A stretch of DNA of 6,809 nt, taken from contig OMXX01000158.1 of assembly GCA_900315105.1 (NCBI GenBank), positions 1 to 6,809 of the forward strand, written 5' to 3'. Shown here in pieces: positions 1 through 6,690 of the stretch. The position numbers were made by a program, and so were the translations under genes. Numbering within the stretch: position 1 is the first letter of the stretch; every line of letters begins with the position of its first letter. The stretch is from an uncultured Prevotellaceae bacterium. Lineage in GTDB: Bacteria; Bacteroidota; Bacteroidia; Bacteroidales; Bacteroidaceae. A model generated the notes under the pieces. It saw only the letters and a program-made list of their open reading frames with translations. It was not told the origin of the DNA and made no database searches.

Positions 1-240
1 ACCAAATCCCGAGAATCCCAACTCCTTGGGTGTACCACATTGAGAGGTTGAAACAAAACAGCACCGGATATTAGAGATTTTTATAGTTTTGAGGGCATTT
101 GGGGGATCAAAACACCCTTTTTAACGAGATAGATAACCATTTTTAACTAATCAATGCCATCATCCGCTGCAATGTGGGCTAACAGTCCATAGGTGTAACC
201 TGTACTAAGGGTAAGCTATATTCTGATAGTATCTATGCAG
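1..240. other. left-edge non-coding stretch without a recognisable gene
   Basis: I see no credible coding region on either strand here. The sequence is AT-rich with only short inverted repeats, such as CCCAA/TTGGG near 18-30 and a weak GGG...CCC pairing before a short T run near 95-122, neither convincing as a terminator. It lies beyond the putative insertion-sequence terminus and may be intergenic DNA or the inside of a degraded element. Confidence 0.5.
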
Positions 241-289
241 TGTTCACGTGGGCACGAGACTATGTTCTTGCGGGTTCGAAGCTATGTTC
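241..289 (+). repeat. 22-bp-period direct repeats, possible IS21-type terminus
   Basis: Two related units, CGAGACTATGTTC (255-267) and CGAAGCTATGTTC (277-289), match at 11 of 13 positions and are spaced 22 bp apart. They lie just inside a TG-starting sequence, TGTTCACGTGGG, at 241. Several short direct repeats inside a terminus beginning with TG are characteristic of IS21-family ends, where they serve as transposase binding sites. The second unit also resembles the TTTCGGAGCATGTTCCC repeat at 418. No istA or istB gene is present, so assignment to IS21 is inference from end structure only. Confidence 0.35.
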
Positions 290-302
290 CCAATGTTGTA
301 AT

Positions 303-372
303 GCTATAGCAAAAGGTCTTTCGCTAAGCAGGGAATGATTATAATCTACGCAGCGAAAGACCTTTTGTTAGC
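303..372. repeat. long hairpin with 16-bp perfect stem
   Basis: CAAAAGGTCTTTCGCT at 310-325 is perfectly inverted as AGCGAAAGACCTTTTG at 352-367, with a 26-nt loop. The pairing resumes outside as GCTA (303-306) with TAGC (369-372) after a small asymmetric bulge. Transcribed in either direction it would form a very stable stem. The AAAA/TTTT ends of the arms make a bidirectional terminator possible, but there is no clean T tract immediately after the stem. It lies between the two sets of IS-like repeats. Confidence 0.6.
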
Positions 373-417
373 TACAAAAATACATGAAGAATTTTATGTG
401 GGTAGCGTGAATGCATA

Positions 418-482
418 TTTCGGAGCATGTTCCCCCACTTTTCGGAGCATAACCCCAGGGCGATTTCGGAGCAAAGTGGGAC
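418..482 (-). mobile_element. IS21-type terminus (three TTTCGGAGCA repeats)
   Basis: The decamer TTTCGGAGCA occurs three times, at 418-427, 440-449 and 464-473 (22 and 24 bp apart). It is followed by AAAGTGGGACA ending at 482. Read on the minus strand, the segment begins TGTCCCACTTTGCTCCG and contains the repeats as TGCTCCGAAA. A TG tip with several internal repeats is typical of IS21-family elements. The right boundary coincides with the point where similarity to a DNA polymerase reading frame stops, which supports an element end here, with the element extending left. No transposase gene is in the window, so this is a terminus or remnant, not a complete IS. Confidence 0.45.
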
Positions 483-722
483 AGCAACGCGGAGGAAGGC
501 CGAGTTGACGATACGGTCGTAGAGCTCGGTGACGGCATGGATGATCTGCTGCGAGGAAGACGTGGGGCGGCCCAATGACAATGTGCCGTGGGCGTGCTTC
601 GGCACACTGCGGCCATACCAGTCGGTACTGACCTCCCCATGATACTGCGCTCGGATAGCGGAGTTGGTGAGACTATCGCGTTCGTAGCCCACCGTGAGCA
701 CGATCTGGTCGCCCACGAGATG
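483..722 (-). pseudogene. fragment of Y-family DNA polymerase (UmuC/DinB-like), C-terminal part
   Basis: Reading the minus strand from about 722, the frame encodes a piece containing DQIVLTVGYE, then AQYHGEV, YGRSVPKHAHGT, LGRPTSSSQQI and AVTELYDRIV. This matches the conserved segment after the palm region of Y-family lesion-bypass polymerases, typically a VLTVGYD motif, then TTD-YGR-VPKHAHGT, then L-R-TSS and ELFDRIV. The catalytic N-terminal domain is absent: upstream the frame runs straight into the 3' end of brxC with no start region. Downstream the similarity ends at the putative IS terminus near 482, so the open frame that continues to 372 is chimeric. The fragment is clearly richer in GC than the adjacent BREX operon, suggesting a different origin. 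It cannot make a working polymerase. Confidence 0.72.
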
Positions 723-736
723 CTTGTAATTCGAGT

Positions 737-3700
737 CTAAGAGTTTTGTATGTCGAAGTCTACACCATTGAAGTCGTTCCAGTTATCACGAACCGTTTTA
801 AGGTCTTGGATGACCTTATCCAATTCTGCGCTGTCAGTAATGTGGTTGCGCACAGTCACTTTATGGGCATGTTTCTTCCCTGGCCTTGGCGGATCGTCGT
901 GTACATCAACGGCATTTTCGTTTGTAAACTTGTCTATTGCTTTTTTTATCTTTGGAAAAGCAGACATGATAAACGACGTATAGGTGTTGGCTTCCTGTAT
1001 GAGTTCATCAAGGTTCTTTCCTTCATCGAGTACAATTTCGTCTAACATTCGACCAATCTGCTGCTTCTGTTCATCTTTCAATGCCATGAAGTCGGCAGAG
1101 CCGCGCAACTGCTTCTTCTTCGTTTGGAGATCTTTCGTTGCCTCCGTGTAAAAAACTGTGTTGGCTGAGGATATTGCACCCTCAAATTCCCCTTTCAGAT
1201 CAGAGTATTCAGCATACAATTCGTAACAGTCGGGATTGTCAAGCAATTTTTTGTAATTATCATGCATAGCAGTACAATATTTCTTGAAACTGCTCAGCAA
1301 AGGCAGGTCCGCCATGAATGAAATACGCTCGAAGAGAGTCTTCAGAATCTTAATGTCATTGAGAAATCCCTTACTGGAGTCACACTCAACAACCTTCTTG
1401 ACATATTTGAACGATTCGATGCAACTATTGTTCTCTGACAACAGTTGCGGAGCCTTCGCGCCTTCTGAATCCATGATGTCCTGTGCATAGTTGAGTGCTG
1501 TGGCTATCCGATCGGCACCGGCGATATGATAGGCATCAAACGTGTCTTTCAGATAGCGTGCCTTACTGAGCAGTCCGTCTTTCTTGCGTATACTGTCGTA
1601 TGCTGCCTTACCGATGGAGTCTGGCAGAATATTCGGTTTCTTTGAAGGATTGAACAGCTCCATGATATTCTTACAAGCTATCAAGAGCTTGGCGGCATCA
1701 AGCGGAGCTTCCGTATTCATCTCTATAGTCAGCTTGCTGAAAGACGTATTGGACTTCATGGATTCAGCTGCTTTTTCTGTGAACATGTTGAAGCGTAATC
1801 CTCCCGCATGCACAATGATAAGGCTACCCTTGAGCATGAGGGCCACAAGGTAACGCGTTGCGTCTTTCGACCATCTGTAAGGAGCCTTACCAAAGCGAGT
1901 CAGAATTTCACCACCTGAAACATTGGTGCGCATCTCGATGAAGTCACGCAATTCTGTAATAGCACCGTTCTTGGTGTCTATGCTGCCGTCACTCCGGATA
2001 ATACCAAATGGATTAAGAGCTTGCGGAATGGTACTGAAATCCTCATAGGCTGCCAAATCCAATACAGAATTACTCTTCATGGAATTGTTGGCAAGTGAGT
2101 ATTTATCATATACCGTCTTGGCAAAATCCGTCAACGCCACGGTCTTGTAGCTATCATGGTCAACATTCTGAGATTTATCAAGCCAAACAGCTTCGCTGTC
2201 ATCAAGAGACTGACGCAGCAATCGATACAATTCCTGCGTCTTGTTATCCATATCTTCCTCTTGAGAAGAGATGTAGGCCATGATCTCTCGGTCAGCATCG
2301 CCACAATGCTGACGAATAATCTTTTGGTCTTTGACAATGTCATTGAGCAGCGTGTCCTTGTCTTTACTAAGATTGCAGATGAGATAAAGCCTGTATTTGT
2401 TCTCATCAAGATTACTCTCCGTGAGTACCTTGCGCTTGGTGTCCTCAAAGGTTGCAGCGTCAATGAAACGGAAGTTAAGTGTAATGTCACTATTGGGACA
2501 GACTTCCACAGGCCACACCTTACGTCCCTCTGTCAACTCTATAGATGGCCGTACAGTGAAGGAAGAGAAGATTTGTACGCTGTGGAGTGGGGAAAGAACA
2601 TGCTTGACAACATTTACTAACACCTCACGCTTCTCTTCAGGCTTAGCTTGGATACGGCTCCGCTCACTCTGAACATTCAGAATGGCATTGGTCATGAACT
2701 GATATACACCTTTGACCTTCTGGAGGGTAATGCTTTCATTATCCTTCATCTCGTCAAGGAGCTGTTGTACCTCTGTCGGTTTTACGACAGCACCTAATTT
2801 GTCATAAAGGAGTGCCACGATGTTGTCACGACTCAGCTTAAAGTCGTCAAGCAACTGCATGACGGCTATCGTCTTACAGATGCGGACGGCCAACGGATTG
2901 TCGCTATACATCGTGATGGCTTTCTTTGCTGCCTGAACAATTTCATTATAGCCATTGTCTTCCAAGTCGGTTTTGAAAATATCATAGAAGTCAGCCGGTG
3001 TCACCAACGTGCCAATGGGCTTATCCACCAAATTCTTGTCTACAAGAATATCACGAATAAGTCTAATGACAGAACGAAGTCCTACACCGCCACTTCGACT
3101 CGCGAGTTTCTTGAGCAGATTAAGCAGCATCTCGATGTGGACTGGCAGGAAAGGATAAAGGTTAACGAAAGACTCAACATCAGGCTGTTCATTATAGACA
3201 AAACGATCCTGCAAGTCTTGAAATTGAGTAGCGAAATTTAGCTGAGGGTCTAACTCGTGGAATTGTTTCGTCAAGTAAGCTTTGCCATCAACAGACTTTC
3301 CTAAAAGACGACGAGTCACAATTTCTTTGATGTCGTCAGCCTCGATGTACATGTACACATGAATAGGGAAATAGGCATCAAGAAGCTTATTAAATATCTC
3401 ATTGGCAGAATCCGATGAATTGGCAGTAAGTGTCTGCTGAGTCGTACCAATAACCCACACCTTGCCCTTGAAGTCATTTTCCAGAATTTGCATGGTTTCC
3501 TGAAGACTAATGAGATCTTTTTTATCATTCATGTAGAGTCCAATCTCGTCAAGTACGAAGATAACTTTATCATTACCTTTCTTCTCCTTGACAAGTCTAA
3601 GCAGACAGTCGAACCGCTCCTCCTCATTCATCACGGAGTCCACATCCATGTCAATAAGGGTGTCCTCTGTGCGGAATATATTAGGCAATAACTCATGTGC

Positions 3701-4342
3701 CAAAGTAGATCCGATACCCAATCCTGCCAATGGATTCTCAACAACTTCTTCCCAACCTTCTCCATTGTCTTCACGAACACGATTCAGAAATTCTTCATAT
3801 TTACCATATTTCTGGAGGAGAAGCTCGAGGGCAATCAGTTTAAGCTCCGTCGTCTTGAAGCCAAGTTCTTTCAGTGCCTCATAATACATGATGTCACTTA
3901 TGGGAGCACGCTGTCCTTGTCCGGCTTTCATCTTGACAAGCAAGTCAATCATGACGACTATAGGGTTGAACTGCTGAAGAATTTTGTTCAAGGCCTTGGC
4001 CTGAGGGGAACCGATTTTGTTCATCAGCCTTGCACCAAACGTCTGACCATCCGACAGAACAACACTCTTGTCGAAAGAATAACCAAGGTACTTGGCAAAC
4101 GAACTTTTACCGGATCCATAGAAACCGGAAACCCATACACCGACTTCATTAGAACCATGGTTGAAAGCGTCACGGATGCGCTCCATGACATTGATGTAGT
4201 TGTCCTTGAGTTTGTCGGTAACGACATATTCGCTCAGTTCCGCCTCTAAATCGTCCTTCGTGTTGGCTCCGAACGTTACAACACTTTCTATTTTTCGGTT
4301 GATATCTTTTGACGAATCGAATAGATCCTTAATCTTCTCCAT
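737..4342 (-). CDS. brxC: BREX system P-loop ATPase BrxC
   Basis: This 1201-residue protein is the large ATPase of the BREX phage-exclusion system, a cytoplasmic NTPase needed for defence whose exact activity is unsettled. Near the N-terminus is a Walker A motif, GFYGSGKSS (residues 73-81, Lys79). A Walker B motif IFVLDEIG follows at 261-268 (Asp265, Glu266), and a sensor-like strand VWVIGTTQQTL at 295-305. The rest is long and largely helical, with charged coiled-coil-like stretches toward residues 1000-1140, as expected for the family. About 1200 residues is the usual length, and the ATG start three bases after brxB supports a full N-terminus. The last residues, DFNGVDFDIQNS, are followed by TAG. 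The polymerase fragment begins within about 15 bases, so the final few residues could have been altered by the rearrangement. Downstream pglX is missing from this window. Confidence 0.93.
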   Translation of the reverse strand: MEKIKDLFDSSKDINRKIESVVTFGANTKDDLEAELSEYVVTDKLKDNYINVMERIRDAFNHGSNEVGVWVSGFYGSGKSSFAKYLGYSFDKSVVLSDGQTFGARLMNKIGSPQAKALNKILQQFNPIVVMIDLLVKMKAGQGQRAPISDIMYYEALKELGFKTTELKLIALELLLQKYGKYEEFLNRVREDNGEGWEEVVENPLAGLGIGSTLAHELLPNIFRTEDTLIDMDVDSVMNEEERFDCLLRLVKEKKGNDKVIFVLDEIGLYMNDKKDLISLQETMQILENDFKGKVWVIGTTQQTLTANSSDSANEIFNKLLDAYFPIHVYMYIEADDIKEIVTRRLLGKSVDGKAYLTKQFHELDPQLNFATQFQDLQDRFVYNEQPDVESFVNLYPFLPVHIEMLLNLLKKLASRSGGVGLRSVIRLIRDILVDKNLVDKPIGTLVTPADFYDIFKTDLEDNGYNEIVQAAKKAITMYSDNPLAVRICKTIAVMQLLDDFKLSRDNIVALLYDKLGAVVKPTEVQQLLDEMKDNESITLQKVKGVYQFMTNAILNVQSERSRIQAKPEEKREVLVNVVKHVLSPLHSVQIFSSFTVRPSIELTEGRKVWPVEVCPNSDITLNFRFIDAATFEDTKRKVLTESNLDENKYRLYLICNLSKDKDTLLNDIVKDQKIIRQHCGDADREIMAYISSQEEDMDNKTQELYRLLRQSLDDSEAVWLDKSQNVDHDSYKTVALTDFAKTVYDKYSLANNSMKSNSVLDLAAYEDFSTIPQALNPFGIIRSDGSIDTKNGAITELRDFIEMRTNVSGGEILTRFGKAPYRWSKDATRYLVALMLKGSLIIVHAGGLRFNMFTEKAAESMKSNTSFSKLTIEMNTEAPLDAAKLLIACKNIMELFNPSKKPNILPDSIGKAAYDSIRKKDGLLSKARYLKDTFDAYHIAGADRIATALNYAQDIMDSEGAKAPQLLSENNSCIESFKYVKKVVECDSSKGFLNDIKILKTLFERISFMADLPLLSSFKKYCTAMHDNYKKLLDNPDCYELYAEYSDLKGEFEGAISSANTVFYTEATKDLQTKKKQLRGSADFMALKDEQKQQIGRMLDEIVLDEGKNLDELIQEANTYTSFIMSAFPKIKKAIDKFTNENAVDVHDDPPRPGKKHAHKVTVRNHITDSAELDKVIQDLKTVRDNWNDFNGVDFDIQNS

Positions 4343-4345
4343 AAT

Positions 4346-4906
4346 TTAAAAGTTTTTTGACCGATAACTACGATCCATTTCATTTACGCCCAGTAAGGAA
4401 CGGGCAAACACCTTACTTGTACCAGGATATAGAATCAACATAGGTACTTGAATGTCATTATAATGATCGTTCTCGAAGCTCCCGATTCGCTCAAACGGGT
4501 GCAGCATCTCTAATTCACTGATGATGATGAGCGGCTTTTCCTTTTCTGTCAGCTCTTTCTGTTTGTCAAGAATGATATTCGACATACATTTTGAGTCTGT
4601 TATCTCCTTAGCAATACCTTTGAACAGCATCTTCTCCTTGAATCTATCGGAGGAATACCACTTTAAGTTTTTGCTTGACTTAATGGCCTCATCTATTACT
4701 TTTCCCATTCTAATGACATCGATGGTTTTAAATCCCCAAAATTTAACTTTGGGCATAATGACGCTATTCAATATGTTTTCCATTTCTATGGCATCTGATG
4801 GATCATATACCACATACACTATGGGCTTATCGCCCATTGGATTTGTAAGCTGATGCCTCAAGAGAAATTTGAGTGCGTCGTCTATCTTGTTCTCATAATA
4901 TGCCAT
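4346..4906 (-). CDS. brxB: BREX protein BrxB (DUF1788 family)
   Basis: This 186-residue protein matches BrxB, a core BREX component of unknown biochemical role always found beside brxA and brxC. Diagnostic features are the conserved LHPFERIGSFE at residues 135-145, the strand PMLILYPG at 155-162 and the terminal YR (181-182) of an E-x-x-x-S-YR-S-KNF ending. An early strand IVYVVYDP (29-36) resembles the family's N-terminal core. Length is close to the usual 180-200 residues. The ATG at 4906 lies inside the end of brxA (14-nt overlap), indicating translational coupling, and the stop is only three bases before brxC. No signal peptide or membrane segment is seen. Confidence 0.92.
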   Translation of the reverse strand: MAYYENKIDDALKFLLRHQLTNPMGDKPIVYVVYDPSDAIEMENILNSVIMPKVKFWGFKTIDVIRMGKVIDEAIKSSKNLKWYSSDRFKEKMLFKGIAKEITDSKCMSNIILDKQKELTEKEKPLIIISELEMLHPFERIGSFENDHYNDIQVPMLILYPGTSKVFARSLLGVNEMDRSYRSKNF

Positions 4907-5657
4907 TGATCATCTCCTCCATACTTTTAAAATTCCATGTTATCGCAAGCAAATCACCACTTGATTGGGCAATGTAGCCATCACGCAAACTATGTTCCTT
5001 GATAAGGTCGAGCACTGCGTATCTGTCAAGAAAGAACAATTTCCAATCCGGATGCTCCCATACCTTCTTATCCGACAGTCCCTTGAAATGAAGGTCATGC
5101 AAAATGTACAAGAACACAAAACTGGAAATGCCATCAATATTGATGTCCTTCTTCTTAGATAGAACATCAAAGTCTACCAACACTTCGTGCAGACCACTCG
5201 CCACACGACGTATGTTGCCATCATTCCAGTTTAGTCCTTCCTCATCATTTAAATGCTCTATAAAGGCTTTCGGAGCACTATCGTCTAAAATAACTTTCCC
5301 CTCATTGACGATAGGATCCAGAACGTTGGTGATAAAATCTCGAAGTACAGCGTCAACACGAACCGTATATAGATACAGCAACTGTTTAAACTGCTTCAAC
5401 GGCAAGCCCTTCTCTCGTATTGTTTTCAGCCGAGGCGCAATGGTCCTATCTGGATCAACATACCGTTTGAAGAATACGCGGGAGACAATATCCTTTGCCC
5501 TGCGCTCCGAACTGGTGGCAAGGACGTTGTTGTCAAGTATCAACTTGACAAAAGAGTTCTTATCCTGCCCTTCGTAGTTTTCAAGCAAAGTCATTGTCTC
5601 AGGCACTAATCCAGTACCCTTGATAAGCTCTACTGTATATTTGCTTTTGTTTGCCAT
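4893..5657 (-). CDS. brxA: BREX protein BrxA (DUF1819 family)
   Basis: This 254-residue protein is assigned to BrxA, a small helical core BREX protein reported to bind DNA in type 1 systems. Supporting features are YTVELIKGTGLVPETM near residues 7-22, the Arg/Lys-rich segment with FFKRY (62-66), QLLYLYTVRVDAVLRDF at 92-108, and the typical pattern of a Trp followed by RRVASGLHEVLVDFDVL (Trp144; 150-166). An LHDLHFKG-type C-terminal helix (186-193) and a run ending AITWNFKSMEEM close the protein. Length is within the usual range for Bacteroidetes members. The ATG overlaps the upstream stop by one base (TAATG), and the 3' end overlaps brxB by 14 nt. The position between a BrxE-like gene and brxB supports the call. 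Confidence 0.9.
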   Translation of the reverse strand: MANKSKYTVELIKGTGLVPETMTLLENYEGQDKNSFVKLILDNNVLATSSERRAKDIVSRVFFKRYVDPDRTIAPRLKTIREKGLPLKQFKQLLYLYTVRVDAVLRDFITNVLDPIVNEGKVILDDSAPKAFIEHLNDEEGLNWNDGNIRRVASGLHEVLVDFDVLSKKKDINIDGISSFVFLYILHDLHFKGLSDKKVWEHPDWKLFFLDRYAVLDLIKEHSLRDGYIAQSSGDLLAITWNFKSMEEMINGIL

Positions 5658-6127
5658 TATTCAAAGTATGGATAATTATTTACACCTTGGGTGAATGCAT
5701 TCTGATAAACGGATGCTATTAGAGCAAGCAGGGTGTCAGGGGCATGCTCCGACATCCTCCCTATGTTCACTGGCCCGTCGGATGGGGCAATGGTGATGGT
5801 AGCTTTCTGTTGAAGGTATGCCTTTGGATTCTTGACAAGCGCACTTACATTCAAATCAAGATGTGCTTTCATATAGTTGAGCAGTTCCTCTTCGGTTCTT
5901 GCCGGCAACTTAAAAAGATTATATTCGTCTTGGTTTCCTATGTGTTTACTTTTACAAGTCTCCAACATCAAGTTATAAAAAGCTATGTTACTTGTCCTTG
6001 CGAAAAGATAATCCATTATTGGTTTGGCGGAATTTTTGTCCAAATCCTGCCATAACCCTTTCTCCGCTCCCAACTTATATACAGCATAGCGAAGAGCAAG
6101 TGTCTCCTTAATTTGTTGCTCTGTCAT
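5657..6127 (-). CDS. brxE: BrxE-like BREX accessory protein
   Basis: This 156-residue protein has no catalytic motif I can name. Its pattern resembles the BrxE family, a small protein of unknown function placed just upstream of brxA in BREX type 6. The matching elements, from memory of the family, are a Leu-Arg helix with a Leu-Gly and a Trp (LRYAVYKLGAEKGLW, residues 12-26), an LFARTS segment (41-46; family F/L-x-RT), HIGNQDEYNLFKLP (62-75; family RIG-x-x-x-VYHLFRLP) and GPVNIGRM at 118-125 (family GPVR-G). It lacks the long Trp-Trp segment I recall in many members and is slightly short. TAATG overlaps at both ends tie it to the XRE gene and to brxA. Identification is by motif recall and context; a divergent hypothetical BREX-linked protein is the alternative. 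Confidence 0.6.
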   Translation of the reverse strand: MTEQQIKETLALRYAVYKLGAEKGLWQDLDKNSAKPIMDYLFARTSNIAFYNLMLETCKSKHIGNQDEYNLFKLPARTEEELLNYMKAHLDLNVSALVKNPKAYLQQKATITIAPSDGPVNIGRMSEHAPDTLLALIASVYQNAFTQGVNNYPYFE

Positions 6128-6327
6128 TATTTTGTATGATTAATCAGTTCACAAATATCTATATCAAGAAGCTTTGCAATTTTCTTGAGTGTCACCAAAT
6201 CCGGTTGGGTAGTATTAGTACACCATTTGGAAACAGTTGCCGGATCCTTGCCTACTTGTTCAGCAAGCCATTTATTGGTCTTCTTGTGTTCTACAAGGCA
6301 TATCTTCAAGCTATTGATGTCGTCCAT
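6127..6327 (-). CDS. XRE/Cro-CI-type DNA-binding regulator of the BREX operon
   Basis: This 66-residue protein is almost entirely one helix-turn-helix domain. The first HTH helix is around NKWLAEQVG (residues 18-26), the recognition helix around PATVSKWCT (29-37), and the tail QPDLVTLKKIAKLLDIDICELI follows the standard XRE fold. It matches a Bacteroidetes family of about 65-70 residue XRE proteins often placed ahead of defence or restriction operons. I chose the ATG at 6327. The longer frame back to TTG at 6354 would add nine residues, but that TTG is inside the best -7 promoter box. As first gene of the operon, with a palindrome in the promoter, it is probably an autoregulator, which is inference. 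Its stop overlaps the next ATG by one base. Confidence 0.82.
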   Translation of the reverse strand: MDDINSLKICLVEHKKTNKWLAEQVGKDPATVSKWCTNTTQPDLVTLKKIAKLLDIDICELINHTK

Positions 6328-6351
6328 AATAGCTTTTTTAGTCTTTCTTTG

Positions 6352-6386
6352 CAAAAATACAACTATTATTCGAGATTACATAATCT
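6352..6386 (-). promoter_or_regulatory. Bacteroidetes-type promoter for the BREX operon
   Basis: On the minus strand TATTTTTG (6359-6352) fits the Bacteroides -7 consensus TAnnTTTG exactly. About 19 bp upstream, the -33 position reads TATG, a weak match to TTTG. The box is 24 bases before the ATG at 6327, leaving a short A-rich leader. It is the only good box seen in the upstream region, and the tight packing of downstream genes implies that it drives all five. Confidence 0.5.
6373..6386. promoter_or_regulatory. candidate operator palindrome
   Basis: AGATTA-CA-TAATCT forms a perfect 6-bp inverted repeat with a 2-bp centre. It overlaps the expected -33 region of the operon promoter, where a bound XRE dimer would block transcription. 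The size suits a small Cro-like dimer. Binding by the adjacent XRE protein is inference. Confidence 0.4.
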
Positions 6387-6424
6387 AAAAGATAAAAAGT
6401 ATTGCGTATGATGCATTTTTCTCT

Positions 6425-6567
6425 GAGAGCTATCATCCAAATGAAATTAGTTTCCATATTGATTTAAGGTTTGACTTAACCCATATTGCAGATGTGTCTC
6501 ATGTAACTGATAATCAATAAGTTACATGAGACACATCTGCAATATGGGTAAGGGATGATAGTCTCTC
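6425..6567. repeat. outer imperfect inverted repeat enclosing the 30-bp palindrome
   Basis: GAGAGCTATCATCC at 6425-6438 is inverted as GGATGATAGTCTCTC at 6553-6567, identical apart from one extra base. These arms enclose the perfect palindrome asymmetrically: about 40 bp lie between left outer and inner arms, but only 3 bp between the right ones. A nested arrangement like this suggests remains of a small mobile element or repeated rearrangement rather than a simple terminator. Confidence 0.45.
6479..6549. repeat. perfect 30-bp inverted repeat, 11-nt loop
   Basis: The left arm (6479-6508) begins ACCCATATTGCAGATG and ends CATGTAACT. The right arm (6520-6549) is its exact reverse complement, separated by GATAATCAATA. 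Thirty uninterrupted pairs is far beyond chance in a window of this size. There is no T run after either arm, and the arms are not GC-rich, so it does not look like an intrinsic terminator. It lies about 150 bp upstream of the operon's first gene, outside its predicted transcript. It may be a MITE-like element, a pair of IS ends left after excision, or a recombination or replication-related site. Confidence 0.85.
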
Positions 6568-6611
6568 TCTTGGCTGAGATAATAATCTCTGATTTCTATC
6601 TTTGCCAAGAG
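6567..6611. repeat. 8-bp inverted repeat CTCTTGGC/GCCAAGAG
   Basis: CTCTTGGC (6567-6574) is inverted as GCCAAGAG (6604-6611) around a 29-nt AT-rich spacer. It abuts the outer repeat at 6553-6567. It could be a weak binding site or chance; no function is assigned. Confidence 0.3.
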
Positions 6612-6690
6612 TGAGGAGCGGATAATCGGGTAGGCAAGTAAATCGGATTAAGGGAATAAGAAAGAGTATTGAAATTTGCAGACTATGAGA

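Noticed and set aside
95..127. Intrinsic terminator from GGG...CACCC followed by T residues
   Set aside because: The stem is too short and irregular, and no gene ends nearby.
418..473. CRISPR array from the repeated TTTCGGAGCA
   Set aside because: Repeats are only 10 bp with 12-14 bp between them and just three copies; this fits transposase binding sites, not CRISPR.
372..716. Open frame of 114 codons on the minus strand as a complete gene
   Set aside because: It begins at a GTG inside a conserved polymerase motif and its last third is read through the IS-like repeats, so it is a chimera rather than a gene; only the polymerase part is annotated as a pseudogene.
2156..2620. 154-codon open frame on the plus strand
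   Set aside because: Antisense to the middle of brxC with no family-like pattern.
3695..4249. 184-codon open frame on the plus strand
   Set aside because: It is entirely antisense to the P-loop region of brxC, with no recognisable domain; a shadow frame.
5104..5577. 157-codon open frame on the plus strand
   Set aside because: Antisense to brxA, Ser/Arg-rich composition typical of a shadow frame.
6328..6354. TTG at 6354 as start of the XRE regulator
   Set aside because: The TTG is part of the TATTTTTG promoter box; the ATG at 6327 gives the normal family length of 66 residues.
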